Assembly (NCBI GenBank): GCA_020137815.1
Contig: CM035358.1
Coordinates: 1,015,356 to 1,079,355 of the forward strand
Reading direction: 5' to 3'
DNA: 64,000 bases
Source of the DNA: Hormiphora californensis
Lineage: Eukaryota > Ctenophora > Tentaculata > Cydippida > Pleurobrachiidae
The position numbers and the translations under genes were made by a program. Shown here one piece after another: positions 50,008-61,945 of this stretch (its first letter is position 1; every line of letters begins with the position of its first letter). Below the pieces are notes generated by a model. It had not been told where the DNA came from, searched no databases, and worked only from the letters and a program-made list of their open reading frames with translations.

Positions 50008-51477
50008 TCACTGAGCAGTAGCAGGTCCAGCAGGTGCAGGTTCAGCAGCAGCACTGGGCTTCTTTCCCCTCTTCCCCATAATCTTTTTAAATTTCCCCTT
50101 CAGTCCCTTCTTCTTCTTAGGTGCTTCAGGTCCCGTGGGTGATTTAGCTTCAAAAGTAGTGGTAGTTCCATCTGGTGATGTGACTGACCCGGGTGCTCCT
50201 TCTGAACCCGGTGCGCCCTGTGAACCCGGTGCTCCGGGCTCCGATCCGGGTGCACCCTCTGAACCCGGTGCGGTAGTCACCAGACCAGTAACACCCTTAC
50301 CCACGCTCTCCATCGCGCCCATGGCTCCTGAACCAACCTTGTTAAAGAATCCTCCAATTTGTCCGAATGCTGTCTTGTCCTCAGTACCACCCGCCTCGGT
50401 AACAGCCCCATCGGCTGCCACCGGGGGTGCTTCTCCTCCCTTTGGTGCGGTCATATCTGCTGTAGTGCTGCTACGTGGTCGGACGGAGAAAATAGGCAAG
50501 TCAGGGAATAGTGTTCTACAAAAAATGAGGCATCCACTAGGCGAACCCGCAGTTGATAACTCTGTCTCAATAGTCCCGCGCTCTGAGTGTGTTTCAGGGT
50601 TATCAGCCGCATCATCACCCGCACAACACCCTGTATTGCTAACTGGCTCACTCTGCCCTCCTACTCCTAGATCCAGGTCACTCGGTGGTGGTGGTGGGGC
50701 AGAGGGTTCCACTGGAGGCGGAGCTGGTGGATCATCCTTCATTGGTTCTGGTACAGGCTCCACCTCCTCTTTAGTCTCTTCAGCAGGTGGAGGTGGTGGA
50801 GTGGGTTCTCGGAGGGATGGAACTGGTGATGGTGGGAAACTGTGAGGAGGTGAGGGTGTCCTGGCGTGTTTATCAGTCCATGTACTCTCGTCCACCTCTA
50901 TTGACAGCTGATTGTAAACTGTTGGTTTAACCTCTGGTTCTGGTTCTGGTTCTACTGGAGGCGGTGTCGGGGGATGCTTTCCCTTCTTCTTCTTCTTTTT
51001 CTTCTTCTTCTCCTTTTTCTCCTTCTTCGGTGGCTTTGGCGGCTTGACCTTGCCGGCCACACTCACACTCGTGTCTGTCGTCGTACTGAGTGTTTCCGCG
51101 GTACCAGTGGTAGGGGAGGTTAGTTCAGATGCAGATGTGGCTGTGGGTGACGATAACACTGATTCTACCTCTACAACGGGGGTAACAACAACAACTTCAG
51201 GAGCAACTTCAAGAGGTGAAGAATCGGTGATCTGTAATTCCTCCTCTCCCTCCTGGTCCTCAACTACGGGAGACAAGTGAGGTGTATCACGCGATATCAC
51301 AGGGGGCGCTGTCTCAACATCCCCGCCATCCTCATTAGATGCTTGTACCTCAACACCCCCCGGGGGTGTAACTAGCGCTGGGATGTCTGGTTCAGGAGAT
51401 ATTATCTCCTCTCCCTCCATGGGTTTGGTCATCCCGGGAAGACTTACATGGATGTCTGTCAGTATGGAGGAGAACAT
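50008..51477 (-). CDS. Disordered Pro/Glu/Lys-rich protein, about 489 residues
   Basis: A single open frame on the minus strand runs from ATG at 51477 to a stop at 50008. Residues 15-150 are acidic and Ser/Thr/Val-rich. Around residue 155 comes a long lysine run (KEKKEKKKKKKKKKKGK). Next is a Pro-rich part with PPPP blocks; then APGSEGAPGSEPGAPGSQ, a collagen-like low-complexity repeat; and last a basic tail KKKGLKGKFKKIMGKRGKKP. No folded domain is visible except a Gly-rich helix-like stretch (GGFFNKVGSGAMGAMESVGK). A consensus donor (CAT/GTAAGT) inside the first codons suggests that the real start may lie elsewhere, perhaps at MTKPMEGEE or in an upstream exon. A 236-codon frame on the opposite strand is a shadow. 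Function is unknown; a scaffold or microtubule/RNA-binding disordered protein is possible. Confidence 0.65.
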   Translation of the reverse strand: MFSSILTDIHVSLPGMTKPMEGEEIISPEPDIPALVTPPGGVEVQASNEDGGDVETAPPVISRDTPHLSPVVEDQEGEEELQITDSSPLEVAPEVVVVTPVVEVESVLSSPTATSASELTSPTTGTAETLSTTTDTSVSVAGKVKPPKPPKKEKKEKKKKKKKKKGKHPPTPPPVEPEPEPEVKPTVYNQLSIEVDESTWTDKHARTPSPPHSFPPSPVPSLREPTPPPPPAEETKEEVEPVPEPMKDDPPAPPPVEPSAPPPPPSDLDLGVGGQSEPVSNTGCCAGDDAADNPETHSERGTIETELSTAGSPSGCLIFCRTLFPDLPIFSVRPRSSTTADMTAPKGGEAPPVAADGAVTEAGGTEDKTAFGQIGGFFNKVGSGAMGAMESVGKGVTGLVTTAPGSEGAPGSEPGAPGSQGAPGSEGAPGSVTSPDGTTTTFEAKSPTGPEAPKKKKGLKGKFKKIMGKRGKKPSAAAEPAPAGPATAQ

Positions 51478-52368
51478 GGTTAATGCAGAGTGATGGAAAT
51501 GGCAGTGAGGAATGTGAACGAATTACAAGTCTTAGTCACACTCACGTCTCACAACCCACGCAAATTTAGAGCTGCTTCGTACACAGTGGCACATGACAAT
51601 CAATAAAGCCCTCATTTTAGATTGAATGATGTCACATGAGACAGTCTGGACAAGTTCAAGAATGAGGTCTTGTCAAGATATGTCGATACGCAAAAAGTAT
51701 CAAGAATGTTGATCATACAACTAAAAGCACACATACGATAAAGTGCTTACATCAAAATTATAAAAACAGGGATTCAAGGTTTCAAATAGGTCGAAACTAG
51801 ATCATTGGACATATTTATGTAAACCAGAAATCGGCCGGATAGAGGTAAAAGCACGTATAACATCGAGAGAGAAGGAACACACACAGCACGTGACCTGTTC
51901 GGCTTACATGTTTCAATGCTAGACACTTACTTACACTATACATTCACAGTTCATACATTCACATTTCAGTGAAAATTTCACGATCAACTTCAAGTTCAGA
52001 CCTTCTCATCTAAACGGAAACCCCTAAACTAAAAACAGACTCCGTTCCTCTATCAGCCCAGGCCACTCTCTTCACTGACGCGAGAAAAGGGTGCCTGACA
52101 CTGACAGCCGCTTCATACTGATACTATGACAGATCAGGTAATATATCAGTAATAGATCACCCGATCTGTGACGTGAGAAGGTCTGGTACCGCCACTCGGC
52201 GCCAGATATAGACAGCTCATATGCCCTTCCCGAGTTCCCGATCTGCTCTTTGTAGAATCTACCCAATAAACCATTCCAGTAAATTGAAGCCGTGAGTGTC
52301 TACTGTCTGTCTCCCCTCAAGTTCTACCGATACTTCACTGTCTTGTCGAAATTTTACTACTACAGTCC

Positions 52369-52450
52369 TAGTCGGACCCCGATTTAGTGGCACCCCGATT
52401 TAGTGGCAGGATTTGTCCCCCGAGGATGTCACTAAATCGGGGTCCGACTG
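52369..52450. mobile_element. Tc1/mariner- or pogo-like MITE, copy 3
   Basis: It has GTCGGACCCCGATTTAGTGG at the left and AAATCGGGGTCCGACTG at the right. The left terminal bases are altered (CTAGTCGG instead of CAGTCGG). Confidence 0.8.
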
Positions 52451-52600
52451 TACCTAGCTAGGCTTTCGAAATGGTATGAACATGTTTTTAGTCGTGCCTC
52501 TGTCATATTTTTGTTTGTTGTATGTACTTCCCTACTTCTTTTCTTTTCCATAGCGAGTACAGAACAATAATAGACAGTCACACCTATTCATCTCGAAATA

Positions 52601-52784
<184 letters not shown>

Positions 52785-52993
52785 ATATTTATGTGAATAC
52801 CATGGTTTCTTTGTTTGCTTACATCTGTCCTGAATCACGTGCCTTGTTAACTTCCCAGCCATCTATAATTGGCAGACACAACTACTGCCCTAGTCAATAC
52901 ATTTCGTCTTGATATATACAGTGGTAGTCCCTATTTTTGTGACTCAACAAGTTACGGATGTGGTAGTATAGTCGACCTGTTTGTGTGACTGCA

Positions 52994-54237
52994 ATGTCCG
53001 CTGACATTCTTTCCCTACCCCAGGAACTACACCTGAAACTGTGCTCCTATTTACCCCTCTCAGACATTATCCAACTGTGCTCAACTTGCTTCCACTCTCT
53101 ACTCATTACTCGATCACCCCTACGGACCTCTGGGCACTGTTAGCAGTACGGGATTATAAGGTCCCTACTCACAATGAGGGTGATGACGTAATTACTAGTG
53201 ACGTCACACATGACGACATCCCTTCATACACTTTCAAGGATCTTTACCGCGAGTTTTATTATGGATGTGGCAGGGCCGTGGGTTTGTATCTGTTCAGGGA
53301 TGCCGACAAATTCTCCGGATCCAGTTTGATAGCCCAACATCACTTCTGTTCACGGCATGGGATGGTACCTCAGTGAAAGGACGACCTGTTTTGAGGCTAA
53401 GCAAGGTTCAGGGGGAGTGTGATTTGAGAGCAGTGTGTTTTGAGAATGAATACAGAGATAATGGTGGTGAGGGGGTCTTCTGTGATGGGGATCATGACAT
53501 AGTAAAAAGACATTATTTTTGGTTTCGTTTATGTGGAAATGACGCTTTGTTCCTGATCGATACTTCCGATCCAAAAATTGAATTTCCCAGCCAGAGATGC
53601 GCTGTGGATGTGTGTGAAGGAGCCTTTCCTGAAGACTGCATGAACTATCCGTGGTCAAAGATTGCATGGAAACTATTCTACCCTCGACCTAATCTTTCTT
53701 TAATAACTCCAGGACTTTTTACCAGGTAACAAACTAGTACATAATATCATTTTTTACTCCTAGTACATTAACAGAACCCCAATACATCACTATACTTCAC
53801 ACGGAGGGTTCTATCAAACACTTGTCTTCCCTCAGATACGATAGAAAAACACCTCAAAGTGACAACTCCCTCCTTTTTGGACTGCACCTAGACGACAGAA
53901 CGGATGGGATTAGCCCACAAATTACCCTCACCGACGTAGTGCGAGAGGAAGTGATTGCAAAGTGTAGTATACTAATGACGTGTGATTTAACTGTTCGGGG
54001 GATTAACAGTATCGTGCAATGTAGAGACTCCGCAATACGAAGGTAGACTCATTACCAGATAAACCGTTAGGCTGGGATTTGGGAGATTTGGAACATGAAG
54101 GGACACCGTTTAAATGTCCGAAAACATATAAGGCTGCATTTTTTGATGGAGTGAGATGTGCTTTTGTTGTGTTTTTTAATGGCTCTACCATTGGATATTT
54201 TGGGTACCGGACGTGGGGTGACAGAGATTTTTCATAG
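52994..54237 (+). pseudogene. FBXO31-like F-box gene with three apparent frameshifts
   Basis: An ATG at 52994 opens an F-box (LPQELHLKLCSYLPLSDIIQ...). Family-like sequence then continues in a second frame from about 53120 (LWALLAVRDYKV... FKDLYREFYYGCGRAVGLYL), and in a third frame from about 53300 to 53725. After a normal intron (53726..53835), exon 53836 gives YDRKTPQSDN and so on to about 54042, where the frame shifts again before ending at a stop at 54237. The order F-box, LYRE, LITPGLF and a C-terminal beta region with GSTIGYFGYR resembles FBXO31, a substrate receptor of SCF ubiquitin ligases. Each shift is equivalent to one missing base, so either the gene is decaying or the assembly lost bases in homopolymers. 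The intact intron and well-kept coding character favour assembly error; I mark it as pseudogene only because the sequence as given cannot be translated. Confidence 0.65.
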
Positions 54238-55030
54238 GATAAGTTTTTATGACCGTTTTTTGTAAATATTTTAACAGAAATTAAACATTTTTAACAATCT
54301 TCAAAGCTCAAGTTCAACAATTATAATCTCGGTGCAGAATTGCGAAGTGGTTCGGCCAGAAGGAGATTGTTGAAGCTCCTGTGAGCATTTGTCCACAAAA
54401 TCTCACTCCTGATAGCGTCTCAGTGAGTCCTGCTGATACGAGATTCAGTCATCTCCTTCCGGTCTTCCCAAAATTGTACATTGTATGTATACCATACACT
54501 GTATACATGGTCACATGACAAGCAATCGTGCTGACACAATGCACTTTTCACATAACGAACGCGCAGCGCGCAACAAAACTTGCTGTTGCCAAAACACAAA
54601 ACTCGCTCAATAACTCAGCAACTCAGCAACAACCCGGCAGTCTTTTCTTTTTTGGGAAACAGTTCCACACGCACACTAATATCAAACACATGCAAACTTC
54701 GATTTACAATGACACTGTGAAAATCATAACAAAAAAAAGGATAAAATCAGCTCTCTCCAGCCTCTCCAAAAGATATGAAACTCTCTTCTTTCATAGTCTT
54801 GTGGTGATTAAACATCAAACGTTCTTTTTCCGATGCTAAAATATCTTCGACTGCTCCGGCGATTTTCTGAAATCACTGAGTTAGAAAATTAGTTCTCTGC
54901 ATTGGATTTGAGTAACAATGTATGTCTGTCTGATTATCTGTCAATTTGTTCCACCTGTTTAGAAGCTGGGCGAGATTTACTCCTCGGCCTGCTGCCGGCA
55001 CTATGTGAACTAGTCCGAGTCTGAAGAGTA
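54238..55030. other. Intergenic between convergent genes
   Basis: From about 54343 to 54510 an open stretch (AKWFGQKEIVEAPVSICPQN...) follows an acceptor-like GGTGCAG and could be an exon. It also contains an imperfect inverted repeat (CCAGAAGGAGAT / ATCTCCTTCCGG), so it may be repeat sequence. Nothing else was recognised. Confidence 0.4.
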
Positions 55031-58000
55031 TCACAACTTCTCTGGACAGACTGGTCTGACTGTACTGCGTTTAACAGACTGGTCTGACGAACTGAGAGGG
55101 AAAAAGAAACGTCTAGAGAGGGATGTTTAGCAGTTGAAATCATACATAGATAACAGGAGCAATTACTAAGAGAAAATAATCCAATAATCTCTTTCAAATT
55201 TAACAACATCTCTACCTTCTGGAACAATATCCATTCCTTTCAAGTTGAGCAACTACATCAACCCCCTTGCAGCCTCCATTAGAATCAGACTCAGAGGGTC
55301 GGAACTCCCGACCAACTGCCGTGTTGCGTCTTAAAATGGGTTGAACAGGATCCATCTCACTGAGTTGCTCCCCACTCCCACACCGCCTCTCTAGATCCCT
55401 GTTTCTATCCTAAAGAGGGGATGAAGTGAGAGTGTGTTTGGTACCCGAAGAGCTTAGGATCGGGGATGTGGATTTGATTTGTCTCACAAAAGACTGCCCT
55501 CTCCGAACCGGACCAATAGCCCAGTGAGAAGATTTACAGCTATAATAGTCATGTTACAGTCATGTAGTATGGCAAGATTTGATGTGGTACCTGGAGGGCT
55601 TGTAGTTGATGCTGTAGCTCAACAATAACTCCATCAGTTTGGATCTTCTCCCTCTCTGTTTGTTCGTCCCATTGTAATAGCTGCTGGGTCAGATCACTGC
55701 ACTTCACCTCTTTAAGACGGAGTATCTCCTCTAGGTATGCCTGGTAAGAAATGAGTTAAAGTAGTTAAATCATCAGAAGGATATTAACTGTAGTGAAGTG
55801 GGTGGTTGAGTGACTCACTGTGCCCACTGAAAGTATGAAAAATGAACTGATCCTTATTTTTTTAGTGCTAACCTTTTGATCGACCACTAGTTTCATCTGT
55901 CGCTTCAACTTTTTAACCTCTTCCTCCGTCGATGCCTCTCTATCTGACAGCGTACTGGAAAGAGAGATGATTAGTTTTATGAAGGAGCAGGGTAACAGCT
56001 GAATACACACACACGCAATCCCATCTTTCTTACCGTGGCACCCAACATCTTGGTACAAAGGGACATTCTGTGGGACGATCTCTGAGACATATTTGAGACA
56101 AGTGTGCACACTGTATAAGATTCAATAAATCCACCCATTATATTTATCCAATGTTAAAATATACATAAAATGTGATACACACAGTGGTAGCATTCAGCAG
56201 ACCTCTATCAGTAGCATGTTATGTCTCTACACAATATCACTCATGCACAGTTTGCACACACACGCAAGTAGCAAGACACGCTCATTAAAAGGTCATGCAG
56301 GATGCCTCTCTCTACCTGTAGTTGTAAGGTGATGTTGCGTTTTCAATTCCGTGGTTAGTTAAACTACTGAAATATATATGTACTGTGTCTGATATCCCTC
56401 ACACACTCTTAATTACCCTATGGAGAAACAGCCGATCTCTATTCCTATAATTCTGTGCTAAACTGGCGTATAGCAGATAGCTGTTATACTCTAAAATCTA
56501 TAATATTCAACCCTTTTGGCCTTCACATCTCTCTCCCTTCCCTGATACCCACATACAATACACGGCTCTATAATACCTGGCATGACCGCTACAAGATGAG
56601 GAGGCGTCGTTAAATAGCCTGTTTCGTTCCAATCTTATCATCGCTTCTTCTACATCTAACTGCCTGTCACTGTGGGGAAGGGTTTATTATTTATAACACA
56701 TAGCAATTAGCAATCGGGGGGGGGGGGGGGTATGAGTAGGGAGAGGTCGGAGTGTTTGTGTAGATTAGAAGCAAAAGTGGAGCGGTTTTGAGTGACACCT
56801 GGTCACGGGTCACCTATGACTAAAAGGCTGAAGCATTGTGTTGCCTGGACTGTCTGTGTCATATTACACGGTGCAGCTGCAGTTAGGTAACTTGACGCGT
56901 ATTTGATTGTACTTCCTGCACCGCTCTCTCTCTTGTAGCTTGTAACTACAAGATGCGGTTAAACGCACAAAACAACAGTGTAATATTGTTACAACACCAA
57001 TATTAAAGGTGCTGTTAGTTGTTACACACATGAGCAATATATGTGTAACTGTTACATATATATTGCTCATGTTGCGGGCAGTAAATTCTAATCAGTGATC
57101 ACTGCGATATTAACTACCCTCTCACTAAACACACAGAGAGACATACCGACACACACGCGTAATGACATACACACATAAAATTAGACAGGCAGATAAATAT
57201 ATGAAAGAGCGATAAAAAGCGGGTAAAAAGTTTGCTTTGTCTGTCTGGCTTATGTGTTGGTAAGAACCCAAATTGTAAGCAAATCATGATGCTACACACT
57301 AGATGTACAATGGAGGGTAATGGTTTAGAAACACCGTAATACCAGCGGATAAAACGAGTTGATGTGAGGGTACTGGAGCTGTGATAAGAGAATCTAACTG
57401 AATCGGGTATACCGTCTATTATACATAACCCTTGGTAATGAAATTACCCCTCCGCGCGCAAGTAAATGGGTGACTTCGTAACCATACATAACCCATACTC
57501 CATAGTTGATATAATACTCCCTCGTGATCATAAAATTCGTGCCAAATGGAATCTAAATTCTACAAACCTGATTGGGTACTTGAGAAAGGGAGCATAATCC
57601 ACTGAATACACTATTGGGGCATCAAGGGAGCTATTCCTCAGACACAAACTAAAATCCACACAATTCAGTGCAGTTAGCACATTAGTCAACATGTGAGCCT
57701 CCTCTCCCAGCATGAAACTCCCCCTCTCATAGAACCTCTTGAGAACTGTGTCCTCCATCAGCGCTACAGACAGGTATTCAGAGAGTCTCTTTTCCATCAG
57801 TGCCATACGGATCCATGCACGACCCTGGGAGAGAGAGAGGAGTGTAAGGGACATATTAGATGGATCTACTGGGGAGAGAGAGGAGTGTAAGGGGCATAGA
57901 TGGATCAACTGGGGAGGGGGAGTATGCTCGACCCTGGGGGGGGGGGCAAGGGTAGGGGGACTGGGGCGCATGGTATGGTACAGTGTTGAATGAATTAGAA

Positions 58001-58742
58001 ACAAATCTGGCAGATATTTACAATTCAGCGAGATGGCAAACTAACCTTTCCACGGACTGTTTTAGCATCGTCTACGGCGGCAATCTTTGCAATACAGTTA
58101 TATGGCACTGATTTACAGGCAACCCTTATAAAATCCCAATAGACAATCCCCTCTGCAGTTCCCGCCAACTTTTTGTTGCTCTGATCTGTAACGTTTAAAG
58201 TGGCATAAATATATATATACAAATATATTTATCAGACAGTGAATAAAAGCTTGTATTAAATACCGAGAGGGAAAATGCATAGGAATAGAAAAATCTACTT
58301 GAATAATTGTGCTCAATATCTGGAACATATCTTACATTTATAGCCATGGCACAAGATGGCCTCGATGATATTACAAAAGTTAGGCAAGTGTTCACTATTC
58401 TCGTCTATCACACCACAAGCACCAGATTCATCACATAAAACCTGTGTGCACAACCTGCAGGGGACATGTATCAAGTGAATTGTATCAAGTGAATAATGGG
58501 AGTTAGTAAGTAAGGTATATATGGGAGATCCCACTGACTTTCTATATTTCTGTGTTAACAATATAGTGCATTGTTGTGCCGGTACCAAAGCTGTGATGAT
58601 GTGTTCTCTTGCTCGGCCCTGTCACCACGCCCCGGAGAAATATAGCATAATAAACACTTAGTACTAACTTGGCAACTGAGAACAAGTTCCTTCGTTCGGT
58701 GGCATACTGCTTGGAAGCAGATTCTCTTAGCGCATTAGACAT
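55031..58742 (-). CDS. RUNDC3: RUN-domain protein of the RUNDC3 (Rap2-interacting) family, nine exons
   Basis: Minus-strand exons in order are 58669..58742, 58336..58454, 58046..58185, 57568..57824, 56577..56669, 55873..55954, 55591..55740, 55216..55409 and 55031..55091. All borders and phases match; 1170 nt give 389 residues, close to vertebrate RUNDC3A. The RUN domain (about residues 10-195) includes YWDFIRVACKSVP and GRAWIRMALMEKRLSEYL, and ends VYSVDYAPFLKYP; these match RUNDC3A better than RUFY. A coiled coil follows (about 228-310: KKLKRQMKLVVDQK, AYLEEILRLKE, VIVELQHQLQAL) and then a Ser/Arg-rich tail. RUN domains bind small GTPases of the Rap/Rab type; RUNDC3A is a neuronal Rap2 effector. 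No FYVE finger is present. The last exon is read in the phase that splices correctly (ending VRPVCPEKL); another frame stays open longer (SHSAGSRPRSKSRPASK), so the exact C-terminus is uncertain. Confidence 0.9.
57030..57072. repeat. Small palindrome in a RUNDC3 intron
   Basis: CATGAGCAATATATGTGTAAC is followed by the near inverse GTTACATATATATTGCTCATG. It forms a hairpin of about 20 base pairs. Confidence 0.75.
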
Positions 58743-59945
58743 CCGAATTCTCTCATTTCATAGTAACATCCGGCTAGGAATAATGTTATCTGTTTGTATC
58801 GACTAACAATCGATAAAAAGGCAGTTGTATGCATAAATTCCAATTTGATTCCGCACTGACACAGTTTGTAGTCTTGTAGTCCCCTTCACTTGATAGGGTA
58901 TTCCCAAGTAGAGTTGCTCTGTAGGCAAACAATTTGTGGTACTTCGTAGCAAATGAAGTGGTGAGTTGGATTCTTAGCCTTCCTTCCAAGTCGGGTATTG
59001 TTGTACAACATCACTCCAATGTTGTCGGGGTCGTTACCGTATCATTTTGGTAGAGTAGCGTTCCCGACTTCGCTGAATAAACTGTAAGATCAGCTTCTTC
59101 AGGCGTTCACACAAGGGATACGATTACGGTTTAGTAAGTTCCCTCTGTACAGGGACGGCGCTCGTGGGTGTCCGGGTCACCCGGACACCCACGAGCGCCG
59201 TCCCTGTACAGAGGGAACTTTCTAACTAAATAAGTGTTGGCAATATTAGATAGTACATAGAAGAGATTAGTTAACAGTTAATTCGTTTATTCGGGCATCT
59301 GTTTAAATAATGCCTAATAATGCCATCTTGAGACTCTGTTGAAATTTGTCAATTTTGCATGAATTTAGTGCTTGGAATGATTTTATAGAGCCCCAGGGAA
59401 CCATTCCCTATCATTTTCAATCAAAATCTGGCGAATTTTGAAGAAAAAATTTTTTGATAATTTAATTCTTTAATTAAGTTGATTATAAAATAGGTTAATT
59501 GTTCTAATTTGTGACATATTAACTCTCCCTATTTCATTTTATATGACCCTTTTAATGCTTGTCTATCTCGTAGAATCGTTTTCTAAGCTAAAAAAACAGT
59601 TATGAGTGATAAACTTAGGAGGGCATTATTTGGATTCTGGAGTCCCAATAATGCCCCCAGAGTCCCAATAATGCCCCAGAGTCCCTCAGAGTCCCAATTA
59701 ACACGCAAAAATAATGCCTTAGAATCTCAGAATCCCATGAAATCTGATACCTACCATGATACTACCTTATTAGCACGAGCTAATTAGAGGGAGAGAGAGG
59801 AAGTGAGAGAGAAAGAGAGAGTGGGTGAGAGAGGGAGTGAGAGAGTGACAGAGAGAAAAACAGAGAGAGAGAGGGAGAGAGAGATATAGATAGACAGAGA
59901 GAAAGAGAGAGATGAATAGAGGAGAGAGGGAGAGAGTGAGGGGAT
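58743..59945. other. Intergenic, with a palindrome and a short minisatellite
   Basis: This is upstream of RUNDC3. It contains the 85-bp palindrome at 59136-59220. It also has a repeat of AGAGTCCCAATAATGCCCC at about 59638-59700 and GA-rich sequence at 59788-59940. No gene was recognised. Confidence 0.6.
59136..59220. repeat. 85-bp perfect palindrome with one-base spacer
   Basis: Two 42-base arms (starting AAGTTCCCTCTGTACAGGGA) are exact inverses around a single C. Confidence 0.97.
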
Positions 59946-61945
59946 TTTTTTATTATTCAATCTGATTCAATACATATAACAATAACAATTGTATACATAT
60001 CGACACTCCTTTTAGCGAGTAATTAAACGGTTGTCCGGTAAAAGTCCATGTTCTGCTGATGCCGATTCAAAAGTCCAAGAGGTAATTATATATAGATTAG
60101 GTACTGTAATAATAAATAAGTTGATAGATAGATAGTTAAGTAAATAAGGGTAGATACTTAGATGATTAACTAGGGGGTAACTAGGGGAAGGGAAGATGTA
60201 GAACAGCTAAATATAGCATAATATAATAAGATAGTATAGTCGCTGAGTCAAATTAAGCTGTACAGTTAAAACAGATTTTAAAATAAATAGAAAAATAGAA
60301 ATTACCCTCACATACATGCTCAATACCCAAAAGTATACAATACACACACATACACACACACACACACACAAACAAGCATGTCCGTAAAAAACACAGACAC
60401 AGAGTCACACATGACACATGACACAGGAATAGTAATAAGTTAAGATAGGATATTATTATAAGTAGTATTAATGATTTAAATAGGCAGTGAAGTGTGCTTG
60501 GCCAGCGGATTGTAAAACTATGTTATTTTAAGTGGTACCTAGATAGGCTAATTAAGTAATTAGGTGAGGTTAAGTTTAATTGGTAAGGAGCTCATCATTA
60601 AAAGTGGAGTTTTCTGTGACCTCATAAACAAGCTTTCTAAACTTATGCTTAAGGTTTCTATCTCTAGAAAAGATAAGTGCTAGGTGGAAGTTGCCAGTGC
60701 AAACCGAGACCACACGACACTGGTCCCTAAGAGCCGATACCGCCCCGACAGCTGGACATTGGAAGAGCTTGTGGAAGGGTGAGTCGTGGTGCATGCCGCA
60801 TTCAAGGCAGTAAGGTTCCTCTACGTTCCTGTCAATTCGTTGATAGCTGCCGACAAAGTTTTGAAATCTTAAGCTATGCCCGTGGATGTAGTCCATAGTC
60901 AACGAAGAGTGCCTTCTGTCCATACTCCTATTGGTAAGAGGGGCTATCGAAACCGCTTCAGTATCCACAATAGATCGTAGCTCTTCAACCGTCGTAGTAG
61001 GAGAGTCGTCAGCAGAGATGTTCGTGATGTTAGCCTTGACGTGATCGTCCCACAATTTGTGCGTGAACATGTCCATAGTGTCCCGGGAATAGAGAAACTC
61101 TTCCGACTCATATGACAGTAGATCGCATGATCGAATAAATGATCGTCTCCGTCCCGTTTGAGATTCAGCTCCCTGTGCAGTGTTCCACTGGAGATACCTT
61201 TTAGTTTCCACAATATGTCCGTAGAATGGGTGGCTTGGCTCATGCTCAATTTGGAGCAATTTAGCAGTCATGGTGTCTCCTGCTGTAAGACCTTTCAGGA
61301 CAAACTTCGTTGTGAGTACTGTCAAAACAATCGGTAGAGGTGGTATACCAATAAGAAGGTCAGCTAGTGTTTTCGAGATGTGAAATTGGCTTCCAATAAT
61401 CTTCAGTTTAGCCCGTGCAATTAGATCGTTAAAACTGTCCAATCTGTTACGAAGCCATAGAGGTGCTCCGTATAGAAGTTTGGTAAGGATCACCATTCGG
61501 AACAGGAGTGAGAGGCCGTTGTTGTTTATTCCAGCTAACCTGGTAGTCCCACCCGACAGCTTACTCCAGGAATTCCAGCACTTCTGCAAAGTGTAGGCAG
61601 CATGCTTTTTGAAGCTCAGGTCTGTGTCGAGAATGATTCCCAGCACCTTGCTGGAGTCCGTGTAGAGAATTTCTCTGGGTCCAAGGTACATAGCTTGTGG
61701 GGTAGATGATAATTCTTGGTTCCTTGGGTGGATCACGAGAATCTCAGTTTTCCCTCTGTCGCAATTGATGACCAATCTCCATAGACGGCACCATTTCTGG
61801 ATGTAATTGAGCACGCAGGATAGAGCTGCTTCACATTGAAGTTGATCTCCGGTTATTACAACCGTGCCATCATCAGCGAACTTAAACGTTTCGCATCTTT
61901 CTCGGGCGGAGAAACAGCTGTATAATTTCTTGTTTTGGGTTCACA
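59946..61945 (-). mobile_element. 5'-truncated non-LTR (LINE) retrotransposon
   Basis: The minus-strand frame 60576..61814, which stays open upstream to about 61940, encodes the end of a reverse transcriptase. It has the catalytic FADD motif near 61880 (FKFADDGTVV), the region after it (VINCDRGKTEILVIHPR, LGIILDTDLSFKKH), a connection/thumb region, and a C-terminal Cys/His motif (YCLECGMHHDSPFHKLFQC). The last is typical of Jockey/R1/CR1-type elements. The endonuclease and first RT blocks are missing, so the copy is 5' truncated. The 3' tail ends near 59946 in AATAATAAAAAAAT (minus strand), a short poly-A. The frame is uninterrupted over 412 codons, suggesting a young insertion. Confidence 0.88.

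Noticed and set aside
50135-50845. 236-codon plus-strand frame
   Set aside because: It is a shadow of the minus-strand Pro/Lys-rich gene on repetitive, GC-skewed sequence; there is no independent start or splice evidence.
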